Assembly: GCA_020744425.1 (NCBI GenBank)
Contig: JAGMUV010000001.1
Coordinates: forward strand, 558,001-622,000
Length of the DNA stretch: 64,000 nucleotides
From: Dactylonectria macrodidyma
Lineage: Eukaryota; Ascomycota; Sordariomycetes; Hypocreales; Nectriaceae
Direction: 5' to 3'
The notes under the pieces are model-generated. The model ran no database searches, was not told where the DNA came from, and saw only the letters and a list, made by a program, of their open reading frames with translations. This document shows, piece after piece, positions 21,986 through 32,504 of the stretch (positions are counted from its first letter, which is position 1; every line of letters begins with the position of its first letter). Both the position numbers and the translations under genes were made by a program.

Positions 21986-24499
21986 ATGAACCCAATTGAG
22001 GGCCCCCGTCGCTTCCCTGATGATGCCCTTCCTCCTGAACGCGACTACAACTCGCTGGAGGAACTACGTGCAGCAATCAATGCTTGGGCAGCGCCACGAG
22101 GCTATGCCTTTGTAGTCCAAAAGTCTTGGAAGACCTCTAGTAGAAGAACTGGAGTTATCTTCGGCTGTGACCGAGGAGGGCGCCCTCCTGGCCCAAAGAA
22201 ACGGCAACGGCAAACTATATCACGTCGTACGGGATGCCTCTTCTCTGTGATAGCAATGGAAAGCCTATGCAAGACTGCATGGAGTGTAAGGCATCGTCCT
22301 CGGGCTGGCTTTGGTCAACACAATCACGAACCAAGCCTCAGTCAACTGGCACATCCAACACATCGTCAGCTATCATCCTCAGATAGATCAACAGTCCAAC
22401 AACTCGCCAATGCCGGCATTGCGCCAAAGGAGATTAGGTCATACCTACGTATGAACTCGGATATAATTGCTACACAGCAAGATATCTATAATTGCATTGC
22501 ACAGGGCAAGCGAGACCTTGCCGGAGGTCAAAGCAATATGCATGCCCTTGATGATCAGCTCAAGAGTGAGGGCTTCTGGAGTCAAATACGCCTTGACGAG
22601 AGTAGCAGAGTTACAGCAGTATTATTTGCACATCCTACATCACTGGCATACCTCAAATTATACCCTGAAGTGCTTATATTGGACTGCACATACAAGACCA
22701 ATAAGTACAAGATGCCTCTTCTCGATATAGTTGGTGTTGATGCTTGTCAACGATCCTTCTGTATTGCATTTGCATTCCTTAGCGGCGAGGAAGAGCATGA
22801 CTTCATCTGGGCTCTTGAGCGTTTACGGTATATGTATGAGCTTCATGGAGCAGCCCTTCCCTCTGTAATACTTACAGATCGCTGTCTTGCTTGTATGAAT
22901 GCTGTTTCCTCTCCCTCTTGCTTCCCTCAGTCAACCCCGATGCTATGCTTATGGCATATCAACAAAGCAGTCCTGACCTATTGTATGCCCGCATTTACTC
23001 GGGATAAAAGCGATTCTCAAGGGCAGAAAGAGTGGAAGGAATTCTACGACTCTTGGCATGAGATTGTAGCCTCACCGACTGAGGATATCTACAACGAGAG
23101 GCTTGAGAAGTTCAAGGACCGTTACATCCCTGGCCATATCAACGAGGTGGGCTATATCATGGAGACCTGGCTAGATCTCTACAAAGAGAGGTTTGTGAAG
23201 GCGTGGGTTAACCAATACCTTCACTTCGAGCAATATGTGACATCACGGGGCGAAGGCATTCACAATCTTATCAAAGGTCACCTGAAAACATCGCAAGTTG
23301 ACCTCTTCGAGGCCTGGAGGATCATCAAGCTTGTTCTGGTAAATCAGCTTGCCGAGCTCAAGGCAAACCAAGCCAGGCAGCATATCAGCATACCTCTTCA
23401 GCTATCTGGGGCATTGTATAGCAACATCTGTGGTTGGATATCACATGAAGCTTTGCGGAAGGTTGAGGCTCAACGGCAACGACTATCAAGAGAACATCCT
23501 GCGTGTACAGGAGTTTTCACTAAGACTCTTGGTCTGCCTTGTGCTCATAGCCTGAAGCCTTTACTGGACGAGTATCAGCCCCTTCTACTACATCATTTCC
23601 ATTCACATTGGTATCTCCAACGCTCAGGAAGCGCCCAGCTTCTCATTGAGCCTCGCAAGCAGTTCGACCGTCTAGCAGCTAGTTCAACGCTGCCACCAAG
23701 AAGCACACAGCGTGAGCCTTGTGCATTTGAAGCTGTTGAGAAAGCAGTACAACCAAAGGCACCGCCAAAGTGTTCGAGATGTCATCAGCAAGGCCACAAC
23801 ATGAGGTCTAAAGCATGCCCCTTACGTTATGAACATCTATTGCAGGCTTCTGCACAAACCTCTATAACAACGCATACAACAACACACACATCTACTCGCT
23901 CTGTAACCCGCTCATTATCCCCATCATCCCTATCAGGATCCTCTGTAATATCCGAGATTGTAGCCATTACAACAACACATACAACAACACGTACAGCAAC
24001 TCGTGTACTATCTCCTCCAGCAGCCAGACCAGCAACTGTTACTACAGCAAATGCAAGAGCAGTGCCTGCATTACGAGTTGATGACCCCCTTGCTATCTTC
24101 CAACGATACAAAGAAGCACGAGAGGCCTGGTATGCTACATTGCCTCGGGGGGCCATCAAGACCAATCAACAATACCGGAAGGCTATAGGGCTGCCTACCC
24201 GTTACTCTAAAACAGAGTATGACTGGTGCCTTGACTACAAGCAAATGGGGAGGCATTGCAGGGAGAAAAACGGCATTAGAGAGTGGACTAAGGAGGAGAT
24301 GATGAGTTATCTTGATTGGGATAAAGCCGAGAACGAACGGGTTGAACAGAATGTAGGGAGAGAGAGAGAAGAGCAGCCCTTCGTACAACGGCGAGGGATG
24401 CGGCATGTCTGGGATGCTGCTGAAAGAGATCGTGAATTACAGGAGGAATGGTATGGAGGTGGGAAAACCCCTCCCCCCCACCAACATTTGCAAGATTGA
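21986..24499 (+). CDS. MULE transposase
   Basis: A single exon of 837 codons. The frame opens at 21914, but the first ATG is 21986. The N-terminus has a FAR1/WRKY-GCM1-like zinc region (C61, C84, then H112-N-H114). The MULE catalytic core follows, with LDCTYKTN carrying D233 and ILTDRCLACMNAV carrying D298, then LCLWHINKAV, and the catalytic Glu is expected in the helical part after it. Residues about 506-521 (ACTGVFTKTLGLPCAH) form the SWIM-like C...CxH finger usual in MULE and FAR1 proteins. A CCHC zinc knuckle lies at about 596-611 (CSRCHQQGHNMRSKACP). Next come Thr/His/Ser-rich low complexity and a basic C-terminal domain. It cuts and pastes the element through the TIRs and is expected in the nucleus. 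No stop or frameshift is visible, so it may be active. Confidence 0.95.
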   Translation: MNPIEGPRRFPDDALPPERDYNSLEELRAAINAWAAPRGYAFVVQKSWKTSSRRTGVIFGCDRGGRPPGPKKRQRQTISRRTGCLFSVIAMESLCKTAWSVRHRPRAGFGQHNHEPSLSQLAHPTHRQLSSSDRSTVQQLANAGIAPKEIRSYLRMNSDIIATQQDIYNCIAQGKRDLAGGQSNMHALDDQLKSEGFWSQIRLDESSRVTAVLFAHPTSLAYLKLYPEVLILDCTYKTNKYKMPLLDIVGVDACQRSFCIAFAFLSGEEEHDFIWALERLRYMYELHGAALPSVILTDRCLACMNAVSSPSCFPQSTPMLCLWHINKAVLTYCMPAFTRDKSDSQGQKEWKEFYDSWHEIVASPTEDIYNERLEKFKDRYIPGHINEVGYIMETWLDLYKERFVKAWVNQYLHFEQYVTSRGEGIHNLIKGHLKTSQVDLFEAWRIIKLVLVNQLAELKANQARQHISIPLQLSGALYSNICGWISHEALRKVEAQRQRLSREHPACTGVFTKTLGLPCAHSLKPLLDEYQPLLLHHFHSHWYLQRSGSAQLLIEPRKQFDRLAASSTLPPRSTQREPCAFEAVEKAVQPKAPPKCSRCHQQGHNMRSKACPLRYEHLLQASAQTSITTHTTTHTSTRSVTRSLSPSSLSGSSVISEIVAITTTHTTTRTATRVLSPPAARPATVTTANARAVPALRVDDPLAIFQRYKEAREAWYATLPRGAIKTNQQYRKAIGLPTRYSKTEYDWCLDYKQMGRHCREKNGIREWTKEEMMSYLDWDKAENERVEQNVGREREEQPFVQRRGMRHVWDAAERDRELQEEWYGGGKTPPPHQHLQD

Positions 24500-25046
24500 C
24501 GGAAAATGTGATTGGTATTGTGATGGGGTCAACGGTCCACCTAGTGTTTTAATACAGTAGAGGCTAGCTGCTAGCCTAGGATGGCCCTACTTAAGGCGAT
24601 CAGTCTGCCTGACAAATGAAAAGACACGCATTTTCCCTTCTTTAATTTGTATGACACCTTTTGTCGCTTGACACTTATTACCCTATAGCTGTCGCAGCAG
24701 CTCTTCTCGATATTTCTTTTCTCTTTCTCTCTAGAGACATCAGACAGCAGTATATTAATTGCTTTCTGTATCTCAAACCCCCAGGAGACAGCTACTTGCT
24801 TGCTTCCTCTTGCCATCTGCCCCTCTCCAGCTCCTACCCTGCGGACGGGTGTGGTCTACACTAAAGACCTCTTCCACTAACAAAGTATATATCACTAGAA
24901 AAAGGAAGAAAAGGCGAATTTCCGAGTATATCTATAATGACCCAATGGTTTGATTTGATAGAGTTGTGACTGAGTTGCAGTATTGGGTTAAGTGGGCTTA
25001 GTAGCCGTCAATTGAATGAGCGAGAGAGCTACCAAAGCTAAAGAGA

Positions 25047-25682
25047 TCATTGCCTTCCCTGCCAATACCACTGAATATAGCTATTTCGATCAACATTCGC
25101 GATGTGAACTCCTGCATTCTCTAAAGCTACGATTGTTGGCATATAGGTAGTCATCCCTACAGCCGGTGAAGGCCAAGTCGTGTCTGGGACCGTAAATTGC
25201 TGATTCCGACATACCTGATCCATAGCCTGAAGGTTGAATGTACTCCAATAGGGATTGATATCAGGATTGGCGCGCTGTGGCCGTTGCTGAAGTCGTTGAT
25301 CCCAATACGCAATACGCCACTCTCCCTCAACCTGATATCCCCATGGGCGTGAGATCACAGTAACAGGATCCCCTTGAGGAAGATACTAAGTGTTGTGGGC
25401 TCTCACAAGGGCTTGAGGATTCTGGACATAGAGAGCATTGGAGGTGGTTGGATCATTTGGCAAGGTATGTTGAACCCACCAATGGAGCATATGCAGAGGA
25501 TCGGTTGCTGGATAAGGATCATTGGGGCGCCGCTCTCGTTGCTGGTTGCTAGTAATGGGATGTAAAGTAGCCCGTATATTCGCAGTTGTAGGATAGACTG
25601 CCCCTGCTAGTGTTGATGTATTGTCTACAAAGATTGGGAAGTCTTGAGGGTTCTGACGCTGACTTTGGTTGCAGTTGTACAT
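25047..25682 (-). pseudogene. Second MULE gene, interrupted by one TAG
   Basis: On the minus strand an ATG at 25682 opens a frame that is coding-like for 98 codons, meets TAG at 25388-25386, and continues in the same frame for 112 codons to TGA at 25047. Both parts share composition (Pro/Asn/Gln/Trp-rich) and read as one protein: FPIFVDNTSTLAGAVYPT and MLHWWVQHTLPNDP before the stop, YLPQGDPVTVISRPWG and IAYWDQRLQQRP after it. The stop could be a C-to-T change in CAG, or be bypassed. GTGAGA...CTTAG directly around it spans 21 nt, which is a multiple of three but far too short for a normal intron. I do not recognise the protein. Its place and direction match mudrB of MuDR, but no sequence similarity is claimed. 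Confidence 0.6.
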
Positions 25683-26176
25683 CTTTGCGATACTGTTTGA
25701 TGAAGGAATAGAGAGCTTCTTTCAAGGGAAAGAGCCCTGCTTTATATAATGCACGCGTTGAAGTGATTCACTTGATAGCTATGGACCTGTGGTGTTCAGA
25801 TGATGCGAGTGTAGGTATTGTACGTTCTTCACGGCCCTGGGCAGACTGGTACGCTGCCAATAGATGATATATCACATATTGAAGAGCTGTGTATATAGTA
25901 AATCACTGTATCTCTTCAATTGTACAAATTGATGCTGTTTCCGTAGATGTCATGGGCCAGGGCCCATATCCTTGCGGCTGTGCCGCAAGACGTACTAGGC
26001 TCGTGCGCGCCAGGCACGAGAAATCGTTCCACAGCTCAGGGGCACTTAGGAATTTCTTTCTTTCTTCTTCATCTTTGATGTAAATAGCATCCTGGACTAG
26101 ATAGCTGGAATACAGTTACTAGAGGCCGTTCACAGTAGATTGAATAGTAGAGGGATATCTCTTACTCACACACGTA

Positions 26177-26270
26177 TCGGGCTTACATAACAGATCTTAT
26201 TTGCACAGCTAGCTGTGCAAAAAGTCACGTGGTCTTATTGGCACAGCTAGCTGTGCCTGTATGAGCCCCC
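26177..26270 (-). repeat. Right terminal inverted repeat of the MULE (94 bp)
   Basis: Exact inverse of 21801-21894, ending TGAGCCCCC. It contains the same 20-bp and 18-bp palindromes and CACGTG in mirror order. It would drive the minus-strand gene if TIRs act as promoters, as in MuDR. Confidence 0.95.
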
Positions 26271-26279
26271 CTAAGAGCT
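26271..26279 (+). repeat. 9-bp target site duplication, right copy
   Basis: CTAAGAGCT, identical to 21792-21800. The empty site is inferred as a single CTAAGAGCT followed by GTGTAGATTACG. Confidence 0.95.
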
Positions 26280-26382
26280 GTGTAGATTACGTAATCAGAT
26301 AATCCCAAATCAAGAACGCGCTCCATCTTCACCTTCTCCCATATCACCTCTTCCCGCAACATCGCCATCTCGACAAGACCCA

Positions 26383-27770
26383 ATGGCCGGAGGACGCAAG
26401 GCCAAACCCGCGGGGCCCAAAGCGCCAACCGCGACGCTCGTCATCGACAACGGCGCTGACACCATCAAGGCGGGCTTCGTGCGCGGCGGCAAAATCGACG
26501 ACCCGCCGCGCACCATCCCCAACTGCATCGCCCGCGACCGCGCCCGCAAGGTGTACGTTGGATCCGACCTCGAGCGATGTCGAGACTTTGGCGAGGTCCA
26601 GTTTCGTCGTCCCGTTGAGAAGGGCTTCATCGTCAACTGGGAGGCCCAGAAGGAGGTCTGGGATAGAGAGTTCTTCGACGCCACTGCTCCGGCGAAGTGC
26701 GACCCCGCCGAGACGAGGCTGATCTTGGCTGAGCCGCCCAATGGGTTGCCCATGCTGGAGACGAACTGCGACCAGGTGGTCTTTGAAGAGTACGGCTTCT
26801 CCAGCTACTACCGGGGCATAGGTATGTGTTACCCACCAAGACACCGCCCATCGTCAGCTAACCGGAGCTAGGTTCAACCTTCAACGCCTACCACGACATC
26901 CAGAGCATATTCCAGACTCCGAGGGACATTCCCACCGCCTCCAATATCCCGTCCGAAGCCGTCATGGTCATCGACTCCGGCTACTCCCACACGACCATCA
27001 CCCCACTGCTACAAGGCCGACCGTTACAATCGGCAATTCGCAGGCTCGACGTCGGCGGCAAGGTCCTGACAAACTACCTGACGCGCCTCATCTCTCTCCG
27101 CCACTTTGACATGCGCAACGACACGTACATTGTCAACGAGATGAAGGAGCTCGCCTGCTTCGTTACCTCGGACTTCAAGGCCGACATGGAGAAGTCATGG
27201 AAGGGAACACGGGGCGAACGACGGCCAGATTTTGTTTCGGGAGGGGGGCTTGCCAAGGACTATATCCTGCCGGATTTCCACACCCGGTCGAAGGGAGTCG
27301 TTTGCGAGTACGATCCCTCGCGGCACTCCAAGGCGAGAAAGGCAGCCGGCCAGTCCGAGGAGGACGCCCTGACGCTGCGGAACGAGCGCTTCGCCGTGCC
27401 GGAGCTCATCTTCAACCCCACCGACGGAGGGATTCGGCAGCCTGGCATAGCCGACCTCGTGCAAGACTCGCTGCATGAGCTCCCCGTCGGCCTCTGGCCC
27501 AGCTTGTTAGCCAACATTGTTGTTGTAGGCGGCAACGCGCTGTTCGATGGATTCATCCAGCGCCTGCAGAAGGAGGTTGTCCAGCGGGTCCCGGACGACT
27601 GCATCGTCCGAGTCGCGAGGCCGGCGGACCCCATCACCAACACGTGGTACGGCGGCGCCAACCTCGCCAACCACGCGCACATTGAAAAACTAGCCGTCAC
27701 GAAAAAGGAGTACGAAGAGCACGGTGCGGCCTGGGTTGCCCGCAAATTCGCCGCTGGTCTGGGAGCCTGA
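26383..27770 (+). CDS. ARP6: Actin-related protein 6 (SWR1 complex subunit)
   Basis: Two exons, 26383-26821 and 26872-27770, with a 50-nt intron (branch GCTAAC), give 445 aa. The actin fold is clear: LVIDNGADTIKAGFV (phosphate-1), MVIDSGYSHTTITPL (phosphate-2), KVLTNYLTRLIS, and NIVVVGGNALFDGFIQRL (adenosine motif). PNCIARDRARKVYVGSDLE, RPVEKGFIVNWEAQKEVWD and WYGGANLA near the end are typical of Arp6 rather than actin or other ARPs. Arp6 is a nuclear subunit of the SWR1 remodeller that exchanges H2A.Z into nucleosomes, with Swc6 as its close partner in yeast. It is an essential-type single-copy housekeeping gene. Only 112 bp separate its start from the MULE TIR, so the transposon displaced most of its former upstream region. 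Confidence 0.95.
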
Positions 27771-28447
27771 GGATGCTTAAAGAGAAAAAGAAGGTGCCAT
27801 CCTGTGGTCAAGGTGGAATACTCTATGCTCAAGACTATACGTCTCTGCATGTCCACAAAGGCCTCGAAGGTGGCTGGAGTATCGAGGATGCAAGAAACCC
27901 GGCACGGCTGGATTCACTCAGCGAATGCTCAGTTCACCAAGCCAAAGGTGACCAGGAATCCCGCCAGGCCCAAGACAGTCCCATGGACATGGTCAAGTGA
28001 CACGTTTGCACTTTGGCCCGGATCTGCCGGACAGAACGCCCCTACTACTAGTAAGCATAAAGTAAGCTTAACTGGACGGCTCGCCCAGTCGAGTCCTCGT
28101 TCTACCAGCAAGGTAACGGGATTGCCTCCGGCTTAGGTGTAGTCCCATGGCTTCTAGCAGCCAGTTGGAGTTTGCATTGCCTATTGCCGGTTTTGATGAC
28201 TGAAGAGCGACGAGGTTACGGCTTACTCGAATTAACGGCAACGAGCGATAGACAGTCGTTGCAGTCTCCCATCATGGACTGCGACCATCCAGCTTAGAAA
28301 CTCGAGGTACCTGCTGAAAAGATGCATGTATTCTCCATTGGCAGCATTCTGCCTTTAGTCAGTCTATCGAAACACTCCTCACGAGCTTGACACAAATCCT
28401 CCCCTGTCATCGGGTATCTTGACATAAATCCCCCAGAATATCAATCT
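27771..28447. other. Intergenic, 3' ends of two genes
   Basis: ARP6 and the oxidoreductase gene converge here. Open frames up to 110 codons on the plus strand lack motifs and appear to be chance. Confidence 0.4.
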
Positions 28448-29533
28448 TCACTTCCCATCACCACTTCCATCATCGCCATCCCCAACGCGAACAATAATCT
28501 TCCCCGCACTCGACCCCTTCCTCAACTGCCCATACGCCTCGGGCACATCCTCAAACTCAACCGCAGAATCCACCACCGTCCTTACTTTGCCCTCCGCCAT
28601 CCACCGCACCAGCGTCTCCAGCGCCTCTTGATCATTATACACATTATACACCACGAACCGCCTCCTCCCCCCGCCCAACCACCCCGGCAGCAGCACGCTC
28701 CGCGCCAAACTCATCGCGCTGCCATACGTCACGGCCCCGCCGACGAAGACGAACGGCGCGGAGGGAAGGAGGAAGTGGTGCGACGCCGCGTGGAGGTCTG
28801 GAGGCGCGCAGCCGACGTTGTCGACGGCGAGGCTGAACACCGGGCCTTGTTGCTTGAGGGCGGTTATCACGTCCGTCGTCTTGTAGTCAATGATGTCGTC
28901 TGCGCCTACCGACCGGCACAGCGCCGCTTTGCCGGTCGAGCATGTTACCGTCACGCGGCACCCGAGGGCCTTGGCGACCTGGATCCCGAGGAGCCCCACG
29001 CCGCCGGACCCGCCGTTAATGAAGACCCGGGGCTGCTCCTCCGCTCCGTCCTCCGCTCCGGCTTTGACCGCCGCCGCTACATGCGGCGCAATCGTCAAAT
29101 ACGCCGTCAACCCGGCCGTCGGCATCCCAGCGGCCTCATCCCAATCCACCCCCTCCGGCATAACCGCACACGCATCGCGCCTTGCGACGACAACCTCCCC
29201 GAGCGTTCCCCCGCTCTTGCCAGCAAGCACCCGGCCAAGCACCTTATCGCCGGGCTTCACATCATCAACATCCTCCGCGACAGCCACAACGCGCCCGCTA
29301 AAGTCCATGCCGGGCGTCTTAGGGAACTGCGTGAGTGCGCGCGACGCGATCCCCAGACCGAGCAACTTGTAGTCGGCCGGGTTGAGGCCCGCGCGGGCGA
29401 CGGCTACGAGCAGCTCGCCCTTGTGCAGGGCCTGCGAAGATGGTCGTGGGGCGTCAGTGACAAGTTTGAGCGTCGTCTCCAAGGGGCCTGGCGCGGCGCA
29501 CTGCCAGGCGCGCATTGTTTGCGGAGCAGTCAT
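28448..29533 (-). CDS. MDR-family zinc-independent quinone/enoyl oxidoreductase
   Basis: A single exon, 361 aa, with ATG at 29533. The N-terminal GroES-like domain carries VARAGLNPADYKLLG and PGMDFSGRVVAV. The Rossmann domain carries GGSGGVGLLGIQVAKALG (174-191) and SVGADDIIDYK. The catalytic-zinc ligands and the four-cysteine structural zinc loop of classical alcohol dehydrogenases are absent, placing it with NADPH quinone oxidoreductase and enoyl-reductase-like MDRs (yeast Yim1/Zta1 type). The C-terminus ends GSSAGKIIVRV, a family signature, plus a Gly/Asp tail. It is probably cytosolic or at membranes. The substrate is unknown. No neighbour suggests a pathway. Confidence 0.88.
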   Translation of the reverse strand: MTAPQTMRAWQCAAPGPLETTLKLVTDAPRPSSQALHKGELLVAVARAGLNPADYKLLGLGIASRALTQFPKTPGMDFSGRVVAVAEDVDDVKPGDKVLGRVLAGKSGGTLGEVVVARRDACAVMPEGVDWDEAAGMPTAGLTAYLTIAPHVAAAVKAGAEDGAEEQPRVFINGGSGGVGLLGIQVAKALGCRVTVTCSTGKAALCRSVGADDIIDYKTTDVITALKQQGPVFSLAVDNVGCAPPDLHAASHHFLLPSAPFVFVGGAVTYGSAMSLARSVLLPGWLGGGRRRFVVYNVYNDQEALETLVRWMAEGKVRTVVDSAVEFEDVPEAYGQLRKGSSAGKIIVRVGDGDDGSGDGK

Positions 29534-30229
29534 GATGAGCAGCTAGTGGTAATGAAAAAGTAGCTTACACAGTGAAGTTCATGGCGGGTAGAAACTGACA
29601 GGCGAATCTCATTAAATACTCATTATTCCCACCTTTGATGGGCGGATTTATCATGTTACGAAAACGTCAAGTGGTATCAAGTCGGAGCATCGATTTACCC
29701 CGCGAGCGGACACGGAGTCGGGAGAATATGACGAGCTTCGTTGGTTGCTTGGCAATTTTTGCAAACTCGTGACATAGACTCGTTGCAACGTGCGAGCGTT
29801 GAATGATATGATGAGTGGGGCTCAATCGAGATGGCAACTTGGACCCTGTGAAAAGTGACGAGGAGCAATCGAGCCTAGCCACGATTCTAGCGTGAGTGTC
29901 GGGCGACTGGACAGGATGAGCATGTTCGTTGTGCTAGACTCAGCAGACACTCCAGTATTTACAATTTCACCAATGAAGACGGACGGTCGGTCACAAGAAG
30001 TCACAAAAAGAAGCATGATTTAGACGTAATAAATGTCATTCTGTTCTGCTTTGTGCCATATCTACACATTACGCACATATCAACCCCTGTGAGGCTACTG
30101 CTGTTCAAGTAGGTATAATTTTCGCTGGCATCAACCAATTCGACGCCGTGCCAGCATTAGATTTGAACCCGGCCAAATAAAACACAACCACAACCACAAA
30201 TCTCTCTCCACGATTCACCAAATTCAAAT
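29534..30229. other. Intergenic, no gene seen
   Basis: Promoter side of the oxidoreductase and 3' side of the transporter. A B-box-like GTTCAAATC occurs on the minus strand near 30155, but no tRNA can be folded around it. Confidence 0.4.
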
Positions 30230-32002
30230 TTAAGCCTCTCCCTTCTCGACGTGAGCGACGGTGCCGGCAAAGGTGGTGGTGGGCTTCCACTTGGCCGAGG
30301 TGCGGGGAGTCGACTCCTCCATCATCTTGTCGACCTGCTCCAGAGTAAGACCCTTGGTCTCGGGGACCAGGAAGTAGGAGTAGATAAAGGCGCAGGTGCA
30401 GAGACCGCCCCAGACGAAGAAGACGGACGACTTCATGTTGCCCTTGTCAACACCGACCATGTAGGGAGTGATGACGGCGATGATGGTGTTCCAGAGCCAG
30501 TTGGAGGCGGTGGACAGACCGACACCGCGGGATCGGATGGGCAGGGGGAAGATCTCGCCAATGACGATCCAGGCGCCAGGGCCCCAGGTAGAGGCGAAGA
30601 AGAAGATGAAGATGGCGATGAAGGCGATCTGGGCGTTGACGGCAGAGATGTTGTCGGCGACGGTGGCCTCAGAGTCGTTGGGGTCCTCGTGGGTGTGGTT
30701 GAAGCCAACCGTGACACCGATGATGGCGACGAGGAACTGGCACACAAGCATGCCAAAGGCACCGATGATGAGGATGGTGCGGCGACCGAAGCGCTCAACA
30801 GTCCAGAAGGAGAGGGGAGTGGACAGGACGTTGACGAGGGTGAAGATGAGAGACATAAGGAAAGCGTTATCGATGGCACCGGTGGACTTGAGGAAGACGG
30901 TCGAGTAGTAGAAGATGAAGTTGACACCAGTCCTGTTGAGGCGGTTTGGTTAGCAAAGTGTTCAGAGACTAATTGTCACACGGCTCGGCTTACCATTGCT
31001 GCATCATCTGCATGGAAGTACCGAGGATGGTTCGTCGAAGGTTAGACTTGGAATCCCAGAGGCTGCCCTTGAAGCAGTTGGCCCAGCTGCCGAACCAGGT
31101 GGTGTCGGGGATGAGGGCACGCTCGTACTCCTCGTTGGCGACGATCTCGGCAATCTCGACCTGGACGTAGTTGGAGTCGCGGGGCTGGCCGCGGACGCGG
31201 GAGAGGGCGTCAATAGCGTCTTCGATGCGGCCGCGCTTGACAAAGTAGCGGGGAGAGTCAGGGAGGAAGAGGAGACCACCACCGAGGATGAAGGCCCAGG
31301 GGAACTGGATGCCGATCGGGATGCGGTAGGAGGAAGCGTCATCGCGGTCCTGAGTGGCGTAGACGACGACAGCGGCAAGAAGCAGACCGATGGTGATGCA
31401 GAATTGGTATCCGGCGACGAGGGCACCACGAACCTTGCGGGGGCACTATGTGTGTGTTAGAGAGGGGAGGTGTTTAGACCGATGGCGAATGACAAACTCA
31501 CAATTTCAGACATGTACAGGATAACAATGGCAGACTCGAAGCCGACACCGACACCAGCAATGAGACGACCGGCGACAATGGCAGCCAGGGCATTACCCTC
31601 GCCAGTGATCATCTGGATAACGACACCGACAGCGTAGATGATGCAGCCGAAAATAACGGTCCACTTGCGGCCGATGCGGTCGGCAAGGTCACCGGCGATC
31701 AGGGCGCCGAAGAAGGTACCGCAGGACAGAATCGAGGTGATGAGCGAGGTATGGGGATCGGACAGGGATTCGGCGCTGGCACCCTCGACCTGGTGGTAGA
31801 AGTAGGGCGAGCCGTTGACACCGTTGATGTAACCGGAATCGTAGCCGAAGAAGATGCCACCAAAGGAGGCGAAGGCGCACATCAGGTAGGCCTTCCAGGT
31901 GACGGGGGCCTCGATCTCCTCGACATTCTGCGTCGTCTGGAGGTGGTGATCGTCGACGACCGAGCCCTTGCGGTCATGGACCCCGTTCTCGAGAGAACCC
32001 AT
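30230..32002 (-). CDS. MFS hexose transporter
   Basis: Three minus-strand exons: 32002-31502, 31445-30994 and 30932-30230 (551 aa), with introns of 56 and 61 nt. All sugar-porter marks are present: a cytosolic N-tail, FFGYDSGYINGV in segment 1, DRIGRK between segments 2 and 3, AGRLIAGVGVGFES, PDSPRYFVKRGR, QQWTGVNFIFYYS in segment 7, ERFGRR between 8 and 9, and PETKGLTLEQVD after segment 12. This is the family of fungal monosaccharide/proton symporters and Hxt-like carriers. QQWTGVNF fits glucose/fructose-type transporters. It acts at the plasma membrane. The ATG at 32002 is the first in frame, and the frame upstream has only GTG. Third positions are strongly C/G biased, as in highly expressed fungal genes. 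It is preceded by an unusually long gene-free region. Confidence 0.95.
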
Positions 32003-32480
32003 GGCGAAGAGGGTTGTTTGGTTGGTTTCCACAGAAGGGAGGATTTTGATTCAGATGAGAGACAACCCTTTAAGGGAGGATGTTAGATGGAGATGTGTAG
32101 AGGAGGAGAGAAGGTTAAGGGAGGAGAAAGTCTTGGTGAGACAGGCTGATCGACAGAGGAAAAAGAGTTTCACAAGGCAGGGACGGAGGGGGGCTTTTAT
32201 TGTTCGAAGTAGAAGCTTGCATCGGGGTCCTTGCCATGGGTCAACTGGCAGGCAGGTGGCCGCCAGCCGTCGAACACTTGATCACACACATGCGGCCGGG
32301 TATCCCAAGCCCAGGCAAGCCTGCGCCGAGAAGCACGGAGCAAGGGTTGCGTCCGTCGTTCGGTTCGGCGCCTCCTCTTTGGTCATTGGGGCTTGTCTTT
32401 TTTTTTTGGTCTCTTTTCGTTGCATCCACCCCCGGGAAATGGGGATATTGGGGATGGGGAGCAATGAGGTGCTTCTGTTT

Positions 32481-32504
32481 GAGCTTGAGCTTGAGCTTGA
32501 GCAT
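32481..32504. repeat. GAGCTT hexamer microsatellite
   Basis: The hexamer GAGCTT is repeated four times with a last-base change, in the transporter upstream region. Confidence 0.8.

Larger units (their letters stand above)
21801..26270 (+). mobile_element. Complete Mutator-like (MULE) DNA transposon
   Basis: A 4,470-bp element bounded by 94-bp inverted repeats and a perfect 9-bp duplication. It holds a transposase gene reading rightwards (21986-24499) and a second gene reading leftwards (25682-25047), so the two genes converge as mudrA and mudrB do in maize MuDR. TIR identity is complete over 94 bp by eye, and the transposase frame is open for 837 codons. That suggests recent movement and little repeat-induced mutation. 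Fungal MULEs such as Hop of Fusarium oxysporum are, to my knowledge, about 3.3 kb with one 836-aa gene, so this element is longer by roughly one passenger gene. Confidence 0.95.

Noticed and set aside
28628..29563. 311-codon plus-strand frame
   Set aside because: Antisense of the MDR oxidoreductase, caused by strong third-position C/G bias.
30150..30162. B-box-like GTTCAAATC on the minus strand
   Set aside because: No A-box or acceptor stem nearby; likely transporter 3' sequence.
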